DNA from: Micrococcus sp. 2A
GTDB taxonomy: Bacteria; Actinomycetota; Actinomycetes; Actinomycetales; Micrococcaceae
DNA: 64,000 bases
Reading direction: 5' to 3'
NCBI RefSeq assembly: GCF_039519235.1
Contig: NZ_CP154351.1
Span: 744,001-808,000 of the forward strand
This document shows, piece by piece, positions 33,828-42,664 of the stretch. Within the stretch, counting starts at the first letter, position 1. Every line of letters begins with the position of its first letter. The translations under genes and the position numbers were made by a program. Below the pieces are notes generated by a model. The model was not told the origin of the DNA and searched no databases. It saw only the letters and a list, made by a program, of their open reading frames with translations.

Positions 33828-34769
33828 GTGTACCTGATCCCGGTCCTGTGCGCGCTGGTGGGCGCCCTCTTCCTCGCGCTCGGCAGCGAGCGCCAGGCCG
33901 CCGGCGTGCGCGGCACGCAGCCGCCCGCCGCGGCCATCCCCTCGGGCGGCACGGTGGCCGCCCCGCCCGCCCCGGCGACGACGACGCCCACCGCCGAGCG
34001 CGCCCGCGGCGCCCTGCACGGGGCCCTGGCCATGCTGCGCTCCCCGGTCTGGCTGCTCGGCGGCGTGCTCATGCTGGCCGGCATCGCCCTCAACGTGATC
34101 GCCCTGGCCAACGCCCCCCTGAGCGTCGTGCAGCCGATCGGCGCGATCGCGGTGGCCATCACCACGGTGCTGCACGCTCGCACGGAGCGCCTGCGGATCG
34201 GTCCGCGCACGTGGGCCGCCGTCGGGGCGTGCATGGCGGGCTCCGTGGGCTTCGTGCTCGTGACCATGCAGGCCACCAAGCCGACCGCCGTGCCCACGGA
34301 CGCCCAGGAGCGCGAGACGGTGCTGATCGCGTGGGTCGTGGTGGCCGCGGGAGCCGTCGCCGCCACGTGGCTGAGCCGGCGGGCGAGCGCGATCGTCCCG
34401 ATCGTGGCGGCGGGTGTGCTCTACGGCTTCGTGGCCGTGTGCGTGCGCCTCACCGCGGTGCGGATCCTCGAGGGGAGGGTCCCGTCCTGGAGCACAGTGG
34501 CCGTGCTCGCCGCCGCGGCCCTGCTCGGCGTGTACTTCGTGCAGACCGCCTACCGCTACGGCCCCCCGGACCTCGTGGTGGCGGGGCTGACCGTGGTCGA
34601 CCCCATGGTCGGCGTGCTCGTGGGCGTCACCGTGCTGGACGAGCTGCGCCCCCACCTGCCCCTGTGGGTGGCCTCCGCCCTGCTGGCCGCCGCCGTTGTT
34701 GCTACCGTGGGCATCATCCAGCTCTCCCGCGGCCACCCGGACGTGGTGGCCCGCCGCGAGGCACGCTGA
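33828..34769 (+). CDS. EamA/DMT-like multi-pass transporter
   Basis: 313 residues, about nine to ten hydrophobic helices; starts with MYLIPVLCALVGALFLALGSE, and each half contains a P-rich helix (PLSVVQPIGAIAVAIT; GLTVVDPMVGVLVGVTVLDE) typical of the drug/metabolite and NIPA-like superfamily. A Pro/Ala/Thr-rich loop of about 35 residues follows the first helix. GTG start. The substrate is unknown. Confidence 0.8.
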   Translation: MYLIPVLCALVGALFLALGSERQAAGVRGTQPPAAAIPSGGTVAAPPAPATTTPTAERARGALHGALAMLRSPVWLLGGVLMLAGIALNVIALANAPLSVVQPIGAIAVAITTVLHARTERLRIGPRTWAAVGACMAGSVGFVLVTMQATKPTAVPTDAQERETVLIAWVVVAAGAVAATWLSRRASAIVPIVAAGVLYGFVAVCVRLTAVRILEGRVPSWSTVAVLAAAALLGVYFVQTAYRYGPPDLVVAGLTVVDPMVGVLVGVTVLDELRPHLPLWVASALLAAAVVATVGIIQLSRGHPDVVARREAR

Positions 34770-34815
34770 GCCGACGCCGATCCCCGGCACCACCTGCGTC
34801 CAGAGAGGGTCACCC

Positions 34816-36039
34816 GTGGCCGACCGCGCCCCCCGGAAGTCCGAGGACCGTCCGCTGACGGTGCTGATCGCCGCGGACACCTACCCCCCGGACGTCAACG
34901 GGGCCGCCGTGTTCTGCTTCCGCCTCGCCCGTGCGCTGCACGCCCGCGGCCATGACGTGCACGTGATCGCGGCGCGCAACGAGTCCGGCCCGGACGCCGT
35001 CGAGCACCGCCCTGAGGCCACCGTGCACCGGCTCTCCTCCGTGAAGGCGTTCACGCACGAGTACTACCGCTTCGTGATGCCGTGGCACGCGAAGTCGGGG
35101 ATGCGCCGCGTCCTCCGCGAGGTCCAGCCGGACGTGGTCCACGCGCAGTGCCACTACTTCATCGGCGAGGCCGCGATCATCGAGGCCGAGCGGCGCCGCA
35201 TCCGCACCGTCTCCACCAACCACTTCATCCCGGAGAACCTCGACCCCTTCCTGCCCTTCCCCCAGTGGTTCCGGGACATCGTCTCCCGGAACTCGTGGAG
35301 GGACATGGGCCGGCTCATGGGCAAGGGTGCCGCGGTCACCACCCCCACCGCGCTCGCCGCGAAGGCCATGGCGGAGAACGCCGGCCTCCAGCGGGTCCTG
35401 CCGATCTCCAACGGCATCGACGCCGCGGCCTATGAGCTCGCCCCCGGCGAGGTCGTGGAGAAGCCGGACCACCCCGTCATCCTCTTCGTGGGCCGCCTGG
35501 CCGTGGAGAAGAACGTGGAGGTGCTCATCCGGGCCGTCGCGCACCTGGCGCGCACCCGCCCCGAGCTCGACGCGCACGCGGAGATCGTGGGCGACGGCGA
35601 GCAGCGCGACCGTCTCCGCGAGGTCATCGCCGCCGAGGGGGTGGAGGAGCGCGTGCACCTGCGCGGGCACGTGTCCGAGGAGGAGCTGCACCGGGCCTAC
35701 CTGCGCGCGGACGTCTTCTGCCAGCCCGGCACCGCGGAGCTGCAGTCCCTGGTCTCCCTCGAGGCCATGAGCGCCTCCACCCCGGTGGTGCTCGCCGACG
35801 CGCTGGCCCTGCCCCACCTCGTGGACGACGGCGTCAACGGCTGGCTCTTCCCGCCCGGCGACCACGTCGCGCTCGCGGAGCGGATCGCCCGCGTGCTGGA
35901 GCTCCCGGCCGCCGAGCGCGCGGCGATGGGGGAGGCCTCCCACGCCAAGGCGGTGCGGCACTCCGCCGAGAAGAGCGTGGACCTCTTCGAGCGGCTCTAC
36001 CGCGGTGCCACGGTGGCGGAGGTCCGCGCGGCCCTCTGA
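34816..36039 (+). CDS. glycosyltransferase family 4 (GT-B)
   Basis: 407 residues from a GTG preceded by GAGAGGG. N-terminal TYPPDVNGAAVFCFRLARALHARGHDV, acceptor-side Rossmann fold; the donor-side half carries VILFVGRLAVEKNVEVLIRA and the E-x7-E motif in AELQSLVSLEAMSASTPVV. The pattern is near phosphatidyl-inositol mannosyltransferases and diacylglycerol glycosyltransferases of actinobacteria. With the nearby phosphatidyltransferase, a membrane glycolipid role is plausible but not proven. Confidence 0.88.
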   Translation: MADRAPRKSEDRPLTVLIAADTYPPDVNGAAVFCFRLARALHARGHDVHVIAARNESGPDAVEHRPEATVHRLSSVKAFTHEYYRFVMPWHAKSGMRRVLREVQPDVVHAQCHYFIGEAAIIEAERRRIRTVSTNHFIPENLDPFLPFPQWFRDIVSRNSWRDMGRLMGKGAAVTTPTALAAKAMAENAGLQRVLPISNGIDAAAYELAPGEVVEKPDHPVILFVGRLAVEKNVEVLIRAVAHLARTRPELDAHAEIVGDGEQRDRLREVIAAEGVEERVHLRGHVSEEELHRAYLRADVFCQPGTAELQSLVSLEAMSASTPVVLADALALPHLVDDGVNGWLFPPGDHVALAERIARVLELPAAERAAMGEASHAKAVRHSAEKSVDLFERLYRGATVAEVRAAL

Positions 36040-36097
36040 GGCGACGCCGGCCCCGTCCTCGCTAGGATGGGCGGGTCCCGCGCCGGTGCGCGGGCCA

Positions 36098-36171
36098 GGG
36101 GCGTTAGCTCAGTCGGTCAGAGCAGAGGACTCATAATCCTTCGGTCGCGGGTTCAAGTCCCGCACGCCCTA
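36098..36171 (+). tRNA. tRNA with CAT anticodon (tRNA-Met, possibly Ile2)
   Basis: Complete cloverleaf: acceptor GGGGCGT/ACGCCCT with a G-T first pair, D-arm TAGCTCAGTCGG, anticodon stem GAGGA/TCCTT with loop CTCATAA, T-arm GCGGG-TTCAAGT-CCCGC, discriminator A; CCA is not encoded. CAT may be elongator Met or, if lysidine-modified, Ile. A TAGGAT box lies about 30 bp upstream. Confidence 0.93.
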
Positions 36172-36179
36172 CAGGACCC

Positions 36180-36887
36180 TCACCCGGTGAGGGAGAGGAA
36201 CGCGCCGATCGCGAAGCCCACCACGGTGACCAGGCCGGCGGTCTCACCGCCCTCCTCGCGGGCCTCGGGCACCATCGTGTCGATGAGCATCACGAGCAGG
36301 GCGCCGGCGGCGAAGCCCTGCACGCCCCCCGTGAAGGAGGCGGAGGCGACATCCGCGAGGAGGCCGCCCGCGCCGGTCGCCAGGGTGCACACCAGGAACA
36401 CGACGGTCCACTGCAGCAGCACGGAGCGTTTGGACTTGCCGGCCTTCAGCGAGTCCGCCGAGGCGGCGATGGACTCGGGCAGGTTGGACATGAAGACCGC
36501 GACGAGCAGGGCCATCGAGACCCCCTCGCCCATGGCCAGGCCGATGCCGAGCACCACCTGCTCGGGGATGCCGTCCAGCAGCGCGCCCACGGTGAGGGAC
36601 GCGCCCGAGGACGCGCCGCCCCCGGAGTGCTTCGCCCGCCGCTCCACGTAGCCGTTGCCGAGGAAGTAGGCCAGCGCCCCGACCACGAGGCCCACGCCCA
36701 CCGCCAGCGGGCCGGCCGCCTCGACTCCGGACTCGGCGAGCTCTAAGGACACGGAGGCGATGAGGGCTCCCGCGCCGAACGCGAGGATCAGGCCGATCGT
36801 GCCCCGGTGCCAGTCACGCAGGGTGGCGAGCACGGCGCCCAGCAGCAGCGACGACGCGGCCACCGCGCCCCAGAGAAGGGTGGTCAT
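36180..36887 (-). CDS. ZIP-like divalent metal transporter
   Basis: 235 residues, about seven to eight membrane helices. Conserved ZIP-type motifs in the later helices include LLDGIPEQVVLGIGLAMGEG and VFMSNLPESIAAS, corresponding to the metal-path helices IV and V (here D/E and N rather than paired histidines). The substrate may be zinc or another divalent ion. It ends only 8 bp from the tRNA on the opposite strand. Confidence 0.82.
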   Translation of the reverse strand: MTTLLWGAVAASSLLLGAVLATLRDWHRGTIGLILAFGAGALIASVSLELAESGVEAAGPLAVGVGLVVGALAYFLGNGYVERRAKHSGGGASSGASLTVGALLDGIPEQVVLGIGLAMGEGVSMALLVAVFMSNLPESIAASADSLKAGKSKRSVLLQWTVVFLVCTLATGAGGLLADVASASFTGGVQGFAAGALLVMLIDTMVPEAREEGGETAGLVTVVGFAIGAFLSLTG

Positions 36888-36925
36888 GGGCGCCAGCCTA
36901 GTCCTGGCGCCGTCCTGACCGCAGA

Positions 36926-36980
36926 CGACGCCGGCCCCCGCCCCGGACCGTTCGGTCGCGTGGGGCGGGGGCCGGCGTCG
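36926..36980 (-). terminator. strong hairpin terminator
   Basis: A perfect 19-bp stem (CGACGCCGGCCCCCGCCCC and complement) with a 17-base loop, 38 bp beyond the stop of the NlpC/P60 gene and upstream of the ZIP gene. No T-run. Confidence 0.8.
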
Positions 36981-37018
36981 GGCTTCCCGTGCCGCCGTTC
37001 AGGCGGCGGGGGTCAGGC

Positions 37019-37909
37019 TCAGTAGCGGCCCACCACGGAGAGCATGTTCGAGGACATGATGTTCATGTCCGTGATGACGAGGTCGGCGGTGGGGTTCAGC
37101 GCGTGGGCGATCTTGCCGTCGCCGATGTACATGGCCACGTGATAGATGCGGCCGGTGGACTGGTTGGCCCAGAACACGAGGTCGCCGGGCTGGGCGTTGG
37201 CACGCGAGACCTTGGTGGGGGCGTTCACGTACTGGTCGTGGCTGGTGCGGGCCACAGTGATGCCGGACTGGGCCATGGCCTGCTTCACGAGGCCCGAGCA
37301 GTCGTAGCCGTAGGGGCCGTTGCCGCCCCAGGCGAAGTACGTGGAGGAGCTGCGGACCTTGGCGACCATGAAGTCGATCGCGGCCTGCTTGGAGGAGGAC
37401 TGGCGCACCGGCTCCGGGGCCGGGGCGGGGGCCGGAGCGGTGGTGGAGGTGCGCTCGACGGCGGTGGAGGTCTTCAGGACCATGCCCGGGTGCAGCATGG
37501 TCGAGGTCGTCATGCCGTTCAGGGAGGTCAGTGCGGACATGCTCATGCCGACGCGCTGGGAGATGACCCACCAGCCGTCGCCGGCGCGCACGGTGTAGGT
37601 GCCGCCCGAGGTCGGGGCCGGGGCCGCGGTGGTGGTGCCGGTGAGGCGCAGCACGTCGCCCGGGTAGATGATCGAGGACCCGGAGAGGCCGTTGAGGCTC
37701 ATCAGCTCCGAGAGGGCCACGCCGTTGGCGGCGGCGATGCGCCACAGGGTGTCGCCGGAACGCACGGTGTAGGTGGACTCGGCGGCCTGCGCGGAGGGCG
37801 CCGCGGCGACGGTGCCGACGCCGGCGAGGGTGCCGGCGCTCAGGGCGAGGGCGAAGGAGGCCGCGGCGACGCGGTGATGCCGGCGGATGGCGGGGGAGAT
37901 CTCAGTCAT
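37019..37909 (-). CDS. secreted LysM - NlpC/P60 peptidoglycan endopeptidase
   Basis: 296 residues. A signal peptide ends near AAPSAQAAE, then two LysM modules (STYTVRSGDTLWRIAA..., GTYTVRAGDGWWVISQ...), a Pro/Ala linker and an NlpC/P60 domain with catalytic C in YGYDCSGLV and H in IYHVAMYIGDG, plus a third polar residue near HALNPT. It should cut within wall peptides and bind glycan by LysM. I preferred the MTEISPAIRR start, with GGGAAG upstream, over an ATG 15 bp earlier. Confidence 0.92.
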   Translation of the reverse strand: MTEISPAIRRHHRVAAASFALALSAGTLAGVGTVAAAPSAQAAESTYTVRSGDTLWRIAAANGVALSELMSLNGLSGSSIIYPGDVLRLTGTTTAAPAPTSGGTYTVRAGDGWWVISQRVGMSMSALTSLNGMTTSTMLHPGMVLKTSTAVERTSTTAPAPAPAPEPVRQSSSKQAAIDFMVAKVRSSSTYFAWGGNGPYGYDCSGLVKQAMAQSGITVARTSHDQYVNAPTKVSRANAQPGDLVFWANQSTGRIYHVAMYIGDGKIAHALNPTADLVITDMNIMSSNMLSVVGRY

Positions 37910-38068
37910 GGCGCTACTTCCCATTCGTGACCAGCGTCCTTCGGGCAGGGCGCCACGTGGTGCCCGGGTGTAGCCGGACCGCTGGTGCGAGTGATGAACA
38001 GTGATGGAGAGACCGGGACGCAGGGTGCGAGAGGAAGCCCGGAGTGGATCGCAACCGATCCGTGATCA

Positions 38069-38096
38069 AAGATACCGGATCGTTATCGAAACGCAA
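38069..38096 (-). promoter_or_regulatory. candidate promoter of the LysM-NlpC gene with a long leader
   Basis: On the minus strand TTGCGT (38096-38091) and TATCTT (38074-38069) are spaced by 16 bp in an unusually AT-rich island. The leader to the start codon would be about 150 bases and can form a CGGGCA/TGCCCG hairpin near 37950-37975. I looked for the c-di-AMP (ydaO) riboswitch core and did not find it. The remaining intergenic sequence up to 38343 shows nothing clear. Confidence 0.5.
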
Positions 38097-38355
38097 TATG
38101 AACGCCGGGGAACATCCAGGGGCAATCCACGAAATCCTGCGCTGACGTGGCCTTGCGCGCCTCGCGAGTGTGCCGCAGGACACGTTCTCCACGTCGTCGC
38201 TCCGGGCTCGTCTCGCCCGTCCACCGCCGGGGGCGCGGCAGCCCTCTCGCGGGCACGGCGCACGGTGCCGAGGGCCGACGTCGACGCGCTCGTGGCCGGC
38301 CCCACGCTCACGGGGGTCTCGGCCTGCGGTGGGCCGGGCGCGCTAGCGTGGAGCG

Positions 38356-39555
38356 GTGACCGCCCCTCGCCCCCTGCGCCTCCTCCTGGACGCGCGCTAC
38401 ACGCGCACCGACTTCCACGACGGCATCTCCCGCTACGGCGCGAGCCTCATCGAGGCCGTCCACCGGATCACGACGACGTCGGGGGACGCCGACGGCGAAG
38501 GCGTCCGGACGGCCATGCTCATCGCCGACGAGCGCCAGCTGGCCCTGCTCCCCGCGGGCGTCCCGTGGCACCGGGTCTCCGGCCCCGTCTCCGTCCGGGA
38601 GCCGTTCGTGGCCCGGCAGGTCCGGGCGCTCGAGCCGGACGTGGTGTTCTCGCCCATGCAGACGATGGGCTCGTGGGGGCGGGACTACGGCCTGATCCTC
38701 ACGCTGCACGACCTCATCTACTACGAGCACCCCACCCCGCCGGGGCGCCTCCCCGAGCCGATCCGCTGGCTCTGGCGGGCCTACCACCTCAGCTACGCGC
38801 CGCAGCGGCTCCTGCTGGACCGGGGCGACGCCGTGGCAACGGTCTCGCAGACCACCGCGGAGCTGATCGCCCGCCACCGCCTCACCCGCCGGCCCGTGCA
38901 CGTGATCGGCAACGCGCCGCCGGACGTCGCGACGCCGCGGGACCCGGACGCCGCCCCGGAGCGGCTCTTGGTCTACATGGGCTCCTTCATGGACTACAAG
39001 GACGTGGAGTCCCTGCTGGACGCCGCCCCCGCGCTGCCGGGCTACGAGCTGCACCTGCTGTCCCCGATCCCGCAGCAGCGACGGGCCGAGCTGGAGGCCC
39101 GGCTGGCCGGACGGCGCGCCGCCGCCGGGGAGTCCGGCGCCCGGGTCCTCTTCCACGGCGGCGCCTCCGAGGCGGAGTACGCGGACCTGCTGCGGCGGGC
39201 CACGGCCCTCGTCACGCTCTCCCGGGCCGAGGGGTTCGGCCTGCCCGTCGCCGAGGCCATGGCCCACGGCACCCCCGTGATCTGCTCGGACCTGCCGATC
39301 TTCCAGGAGGTCGCGGGGGCCGGCACGCCGGCGTACCGCGGCGTGCCGCTGGACGGCGACCGCCCCGCCGCCCTCGTGGCGCGGGTGCGCGAGCTCGAAG
39401 ACCCGGCGGAGTTCGCGCGGGCCTCCCGCGCGAGCGCCGCCCAGGCGGCCCGGTTCAGCTGGGACCGCTCGGCGCGGAACCTGCTGCGGCTGGCACGCCG
39501 GGTGGCCGAGGACCGTGCTGCGGCCACAGGACGGAGGGACCGCTCCAGCCGATGA
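38356..39555 (+). CDS. glycosyltransferase family 4
   Basis: 399 residues from a GTG six bases after TAGCGT (leaderless). The N-terminal part reads LLLDARYTRTDFHDGISRYGASLI, followed by LTLHDLIYYEHP; the donor domain has LLVYMGSFMDYKDVESLL and the nucleotide-sugar motif LSRAEGFGLPVAEAMAHGTPVI with E-x7-E. Similar enzymes build mannose-containing wall glycans. Its 3' end overlaps a convergent peptidase gene by 101 bp. Confidence 0.88.
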   Translation: MTAPRPLRLLLDARYTRTDFHDGISRYGASLIEAVHRITTTSGDADGEGVRTAMLIADERQLALLPAGVPWHRVSGPVSVREPFVARQVRALEPDVVFSPMQTMGSWGRDYGLILTLHDLIYYEHPTPPGRLPEPIRWLWRAYHLSYAPQRLLLDRGDAVATVSQTTAELIARHRLTRRPVHVIGNAPPDVATPRDPDAAPERLLVYMGSFMDYKDVESLLDAAPALPGYELHLLSPIPQQRRAELEARLAGRRAAAGESGARVLFHGGASEAEYADLLRRATALVTLSRAEGFGLPVAEAMAHGTPVICSDLPIFQEVAGAGTPAYRGVPLDGDRPAALVARVRELEDPAEFARASRASAAQAARFSWDRSARNLLRLARRVAEDRAAATGRRDRSSR

Positions 39556-40141
39556 GCCAGAGCGGGTCCACGTAGCGGTCGAAGAGGGCCCCTCCCACGC
39601 GCCACCCGTCCTCGCGGCGCACGCCCCAGTGGACGCACGGCACGAGGCAGTGCGCGCCCAGCGGGTCGGCTGTCCCCACCACCTCTCCCGCGGAGACGCG
39701 CGCGCCCACCGGGACCAGGGCGGTGACGGGCTCGAACGAGCTCACGAGACCGTCGTCGTGGGCGATCGTGAGCACGGGACGGTCCACCACGCCGCCGGCG
39801 AACCGCACCGTTCCGTCCGCGGGGGAGCGGACGGCCCCTGAGCCCGTCGCCAGGTCCACGCCGCGGTGCCCGCGCCCCCACGGCTGGAGGGGCGCGGCGA
39901 AGGCCCGGCGGACGTCCTGCGGTCCCGCCCCGGCCACGGGCGCGCGCCACCCGGGCCGCGCCTCGCCCGCGGCGAGCAGCCCGTGCGGCGCGGCGGCGGG
40001 ATCCGCGGAGGGATCGCCCGTGAGGGGCACGGAGACGGACGTGACGAGCAGGGTGGCCAGGAGGGTGGCGAGCACCGCGAGCACCGCGAGGGCCCGCGGG
40101 CCGCGGAGGGGGCGGGGGAGCGGAGGGGATGATCCGGCCAT
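39455..40141 (-). CDS. M23-family peptidase, membrane-anchored
   Basis: 228 residues from the ATG chosen in front of the hydrophobic helix (about 16-42). The LytM domain has zinc ligands in [10 protein letters not shown] and the closing H in [10 protein letters not shown]; the H-x-H motif is reduced to V-H-W, so the second histidine of the usual pair is missing. The last 34 codons overlap the convergent glycosyltransferase gene. It may be a degenerate scaffold-type LytM protein rather than an active endopeptidase. Confidence 0.78.
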   Translation of the reverse strand: MAGSSPPLPRPLRGPRALAVLAVLATLLATLLVTSVSVPLTGDPSADPAAAPHGLLAAGEARPGWRAPVAGAGPQDVRRAFAAPLQPWGRGHRGVDLATGSGAVRSPADGTVRFAGGVVDRPVLTIAHDDGLVSSFEPVTALVPVGARVSAGEVVGTADPLGAHCLVPCVHWGVRREDGWRVGGALFDRYVDPLWLIGWSGPSVLWPQHGPRPPGVPAAAGSAPSGPS

Positions 40142-40544
40142 GCGGACAGCCTGCCCGGGGCGCGCCCCGCCCGGTTCGATCGGGCCCGGGATGGGGGACG
40201 GAGCGGGGCTCTCCGCGCGCTGTGCAGGAGCGGGCCGGCCGCGTCCGGCCGACCCCGGGTGCGGTAGGCTTGGCCCCAGCGGTGTCCTGCGCCGGCGTCT
40301 CGCCGTGCGCTCGGGCACCGACTACGCGCATCAGGGTGGGCCCGCTCCGGCGAGCCCAGCCCCCACGTTCGGTCCCCCGCCTCCGCCGCCACGGCGTCGT
40401 CGGGGGTGCACGCGGGGCCCGGCAGCCGCCGTCCTGATGCCAGGGGTCGCACGTGCCGTGCGGCCGACAACCGTCAAGAACCGACCGGCAGACCGCCCGC
40501 GCGCGAAGCGCGGGGTGCCACGGCTGCCACAGAAGGGAAACGTC
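40142..40544 (+). other. promoter and leader region of rpsB
   Basis: About 400 bp without a gene. TAGGCT at 40265-40270 is a plausible -10 box. The leader contains GGTCGCACG-TGC-CGTGCGGCC (40445-40465, one G-T pair) and CCCGCGC-GCGAA-GCGCGGG (40496-40514) before the ribosome binding site. Such a folded leader could carry S2 autoregulation, as known for rpsB leaders elsewhere; that is inference. Confidence 0.5.
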
Positions 40545-41504
40545 ATGCCCGTCGTGACCATGCGCCAGCTCCTCGACTCCGGTGTCCATTTCGGCCACCA
40601 GACCCGCCGCTGGAACCCCAAGATGAAGCGCTTCATCCTCACCGAGCGCAACGGCATCTACGTGATCGACCTGCAGCAGTCGCTGTCCTACATCGATCGC
40701 GCCTACGAGTTCGTCAAGGAGACGGTGGCCCACGGCGGCACCATCCTCTTCGTCGGCACCAAGAAGCAGGCCCAGGAGGCCATCGCCGACCAGGCCGGCC
40801 GCGTGGGCATGCCCTACGTGAACCACCGCTGGCTGGGCGGCATGCTCACCAACTACTCCACGGTCTCCAAGCGCGTGCAGCGCATGAAGGAGCTCGAGGA
40901 GATCGACTTCGAGGACGTCGCCGGCTCCGGCCACACCAAGAAGGAGCTCCTGCTCCTGAACCGCGAGCTGCAGAAGCTGCAGGCCAACCTCGGCGGCATC
41001 CGCAACATGGCGAAGACCCCCTCCGCCGTGTGGATCGTGGACACCAAGAAGGAGCACCTCGCCGTCGACGAGGCGCAGAAGCTCAACATCCCCGTGGTGG
41101 CGATCCTCGACACCAACTGCGATCCGGACGAGGTCACCTACCCGATCCCGGGCAACGACGACGCGATCCGCTCCGTCAACCTGCTCACCCGCGTGGTGGC
41201 CGACGCCGTGGCCGAGGGCCTGATGGCCCGCCAGGGCGGCGGCAAGTCCGGTCAGTCCGCCGCCGAGCCGATGGCCGAGTGGGAGCGCGAGCTGCTCGAG
41301 CAGCACAACGCCGAGCAGGCCGTGAAGACCGCGGCTCCCGCCGCCGAGCAGGCCGCCCCGCAGGCCCAGGAGCAGGCCCCCGCGGCCGCCGCTCCGGCCG
41401 CCGGCGAGGCCGTGGCGCCGGGCGCCACCGAGGCGCCGGCCCTCGAGGTGCCCCAGGCCGAGGAGACCGTGGCTGAGACCGAGGCCCCGGCCCAGGCCGA
41501 GTGA
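40545..41504 (+). CDS. rpsB: 30S ribosomal protein S2
   Basis: 319 residues beginning [27 protein letters not shown], with the conserved [10 protein letters not shown] and [10 protein letters not shown] blocks. The C-terminal 75 residues are an Ala/Glu/Pro-rich tail, longer than in E. coli but common in actinobacteria. GAAGGGA precedes the ATG. A strong hairpin separates it from tsf. Confidence 0.98.
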   Translation: MPVVTMRQLLDSGVHFGHQTRRWNPKMKRFILTERNGIYVIDLQQSLSYIDRAYEFVKETVAHGGTILFVGTKKQAQEAIADQAGRVGMPYVNHRWLGGMLTNYSTVSKRVQRMKELEEIDFEDVAGSGHTKKELLLLNRELQKLQANLGGIRNMAKTPSAVWIVDTKKEHLAVDEAQKLNIPVVAILDTNCDPDEVTYPIPGNDDAIRSVNLLTRVVADAVAEGLMARQGGGKSGQSAAEPMAEWERELLEQHNAEQAVKTAAPAAEQAAPQAQEQAPAAAAPAAGEAVAPGATEAPALEVPQAEETVAETEAPAQAE

Positions 41505-41519
41505 CCCCGCCCGGGTGAG

Positions 41520-41553
41520 GGGCGGCCCGGTGCCCATCGGCACCGGGCCGCCC
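41520..41553 (+). terminator. hairpin between rpsB and tsf
   Basis: Perfect 15-bp stem GGGCGGCCCGGTGCC and complement around CATC. It probably lowers tsf expression relative to rpsB or terminates part of the transcripts. Confidence 0.75.
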
Positions 41554-41614
41554 ACCCCGGATCCCATCCCCAGCACATCCCGCACCACCCCACCACGGGA
41601 AGGACCGAACGAGC

Positions 41615-42451
41615 ATGGCGAACTACACCGCTGCTGACATCAAGGCCCTGCGCGAGCGCACCGGCGCCGGCATGATGGACGTCAAGAAGGCCCTCGACGA
41701 GGCCAACGGCGACGCCGAGAAGGCCACCGAGATCATCCGCGTGAAGGGCCTCAAGGGCGCCACCAAGCGCGAGGGCCGCTCCGCGGCCGAGGGCCTCGTG
41801 GCCGCCACCGTCGAGAACGGCGTGGGCGTCATGATCGAGCTCAACTGCGAGACCGACTTCGTGGCCAAGGCCGAGAAGTTCATCACCCTGGGCGACGTGG
41901 TGCTGCGCGCCGCCGTCGCCTCCGGCGCCACCGACGTCGAGGGCCTGCTGGCCTCCGACCACGAGGGCCGCACCCTGGGCGACTACGTCATCGAGGAGGG
42001 CGCCCTGCTGGGCGAGAAGGTCGTCGTGCGCCGTCTGGCCCGCGTCGAGGGCTCCTTCGTGGACGCCTACCTCCACAAGACCTCCAAGGACCTGCCGGCG
42101 CAGGTGGGCGTGCTGCTCGCCGTCGACGCCGACTCCGCGGAGGCCAAGACGGCCGCGCACGACATCGCCGTGCACACCGCCGCCTACTCGCCCACGTACC
42201 TCTCCCGCGACGACGTCCCGGCCGAGACCGTGGAGAACGAGCGTCGCATCGCCGACGAGTCCGCGCGCGCCGAGGGCAAGCCGGAGCAGGCTCTCCCGAA
42301 GATCGTGGAGGGCCGCCTGACCGGCTTCTTCAAGGAGATCGTGCTTGTGGACCAGCCCTTCGCGAAGGACCCGAAGACCACCGTCGGCAAGGTGGCCTCC
42401 GAGGCCGGCACCGCCGTCACCGGCTTCGCCCGCTTCCGCGTCGGCGCCTGA
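41615..42451 (+). CDS. tsf: translation elongation factor Ts
   Basis: 278 residues starting MANYTAADIKALRERTGAGMMDVKKAL, the UBA-like N-terminal motif; later the TDFVAK motif (CETDFVAKAEKF) that contacts EF-Tu, and the C-terminal QPFAKDPKTTV. It recycles EF-Tu-GDP to EF-Tu-GTP. GGAAGGA lies upstream. Standard gene order behind rpsB. Confidence 0.98.
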   Translation: MANYTAADIKALRERTGAGMMDVKKALDEANGDAEKATEIIRVKGLKGATKREGRSAAEGLVAATVENGVGVMIELNCETDFVAKAEKFITLGDVVLRAAVASGATDVEGLLASDHEGRTLGDYVIEEGALLGEKVVVRRLARVEGSFVDAYLHKTSKDLPAQVGVLLAVDADSAEAKTAAHDIAVHTAAYSPTYLSRDDVPAETVENERRIADESARAEGKPEQALPKIVEGRLTGFFKEIVLVDQPFAKDPKTTVGKVASEAGTAVTGFARFRVGA

Positions 42452-42483
42452 TCCGCGCCGCCCGCGCCGGGCGGAGCACTCGA

Positions 42484-42526
42484 GACGAGCCGCGTCCCCA
42501 CCTCATCGGTGGGGGCGCGGCTCGTC
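42484..42526 (+). terminator. terminator after tsf
   Basis: GACGAGCCGCGTCCCCACC pairs with its complement around TCAT, with one unpaired base; about 19 bp of stem directly behind tsf. A TAGACT box at 42586-42591 then provides a separate start for pyrH. Confidence 0.78.
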
Positions 42527-42664
42527 CCGTGTCCGACGCCGTCTCCGGGTGCCGGTCCGGGGGTGGGGCCCACGACGCCGGCCGGTAGACTCGCGCACGA
42601 TGCCCGCCCCGCGCCTCCGCGCGGCCGGCGGCCCCTCGTCCCCCAGTCATGCCAGGAGATCCCC

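Noticed and set aside
37910..38060. c-di-AMP (ydaO) riboswitch before the NlpC/P60 gene
   Set aside because: Expected for this gene class, but the conserved GGGGTGAAT-like and CCAACCCG-like core elements are not present.
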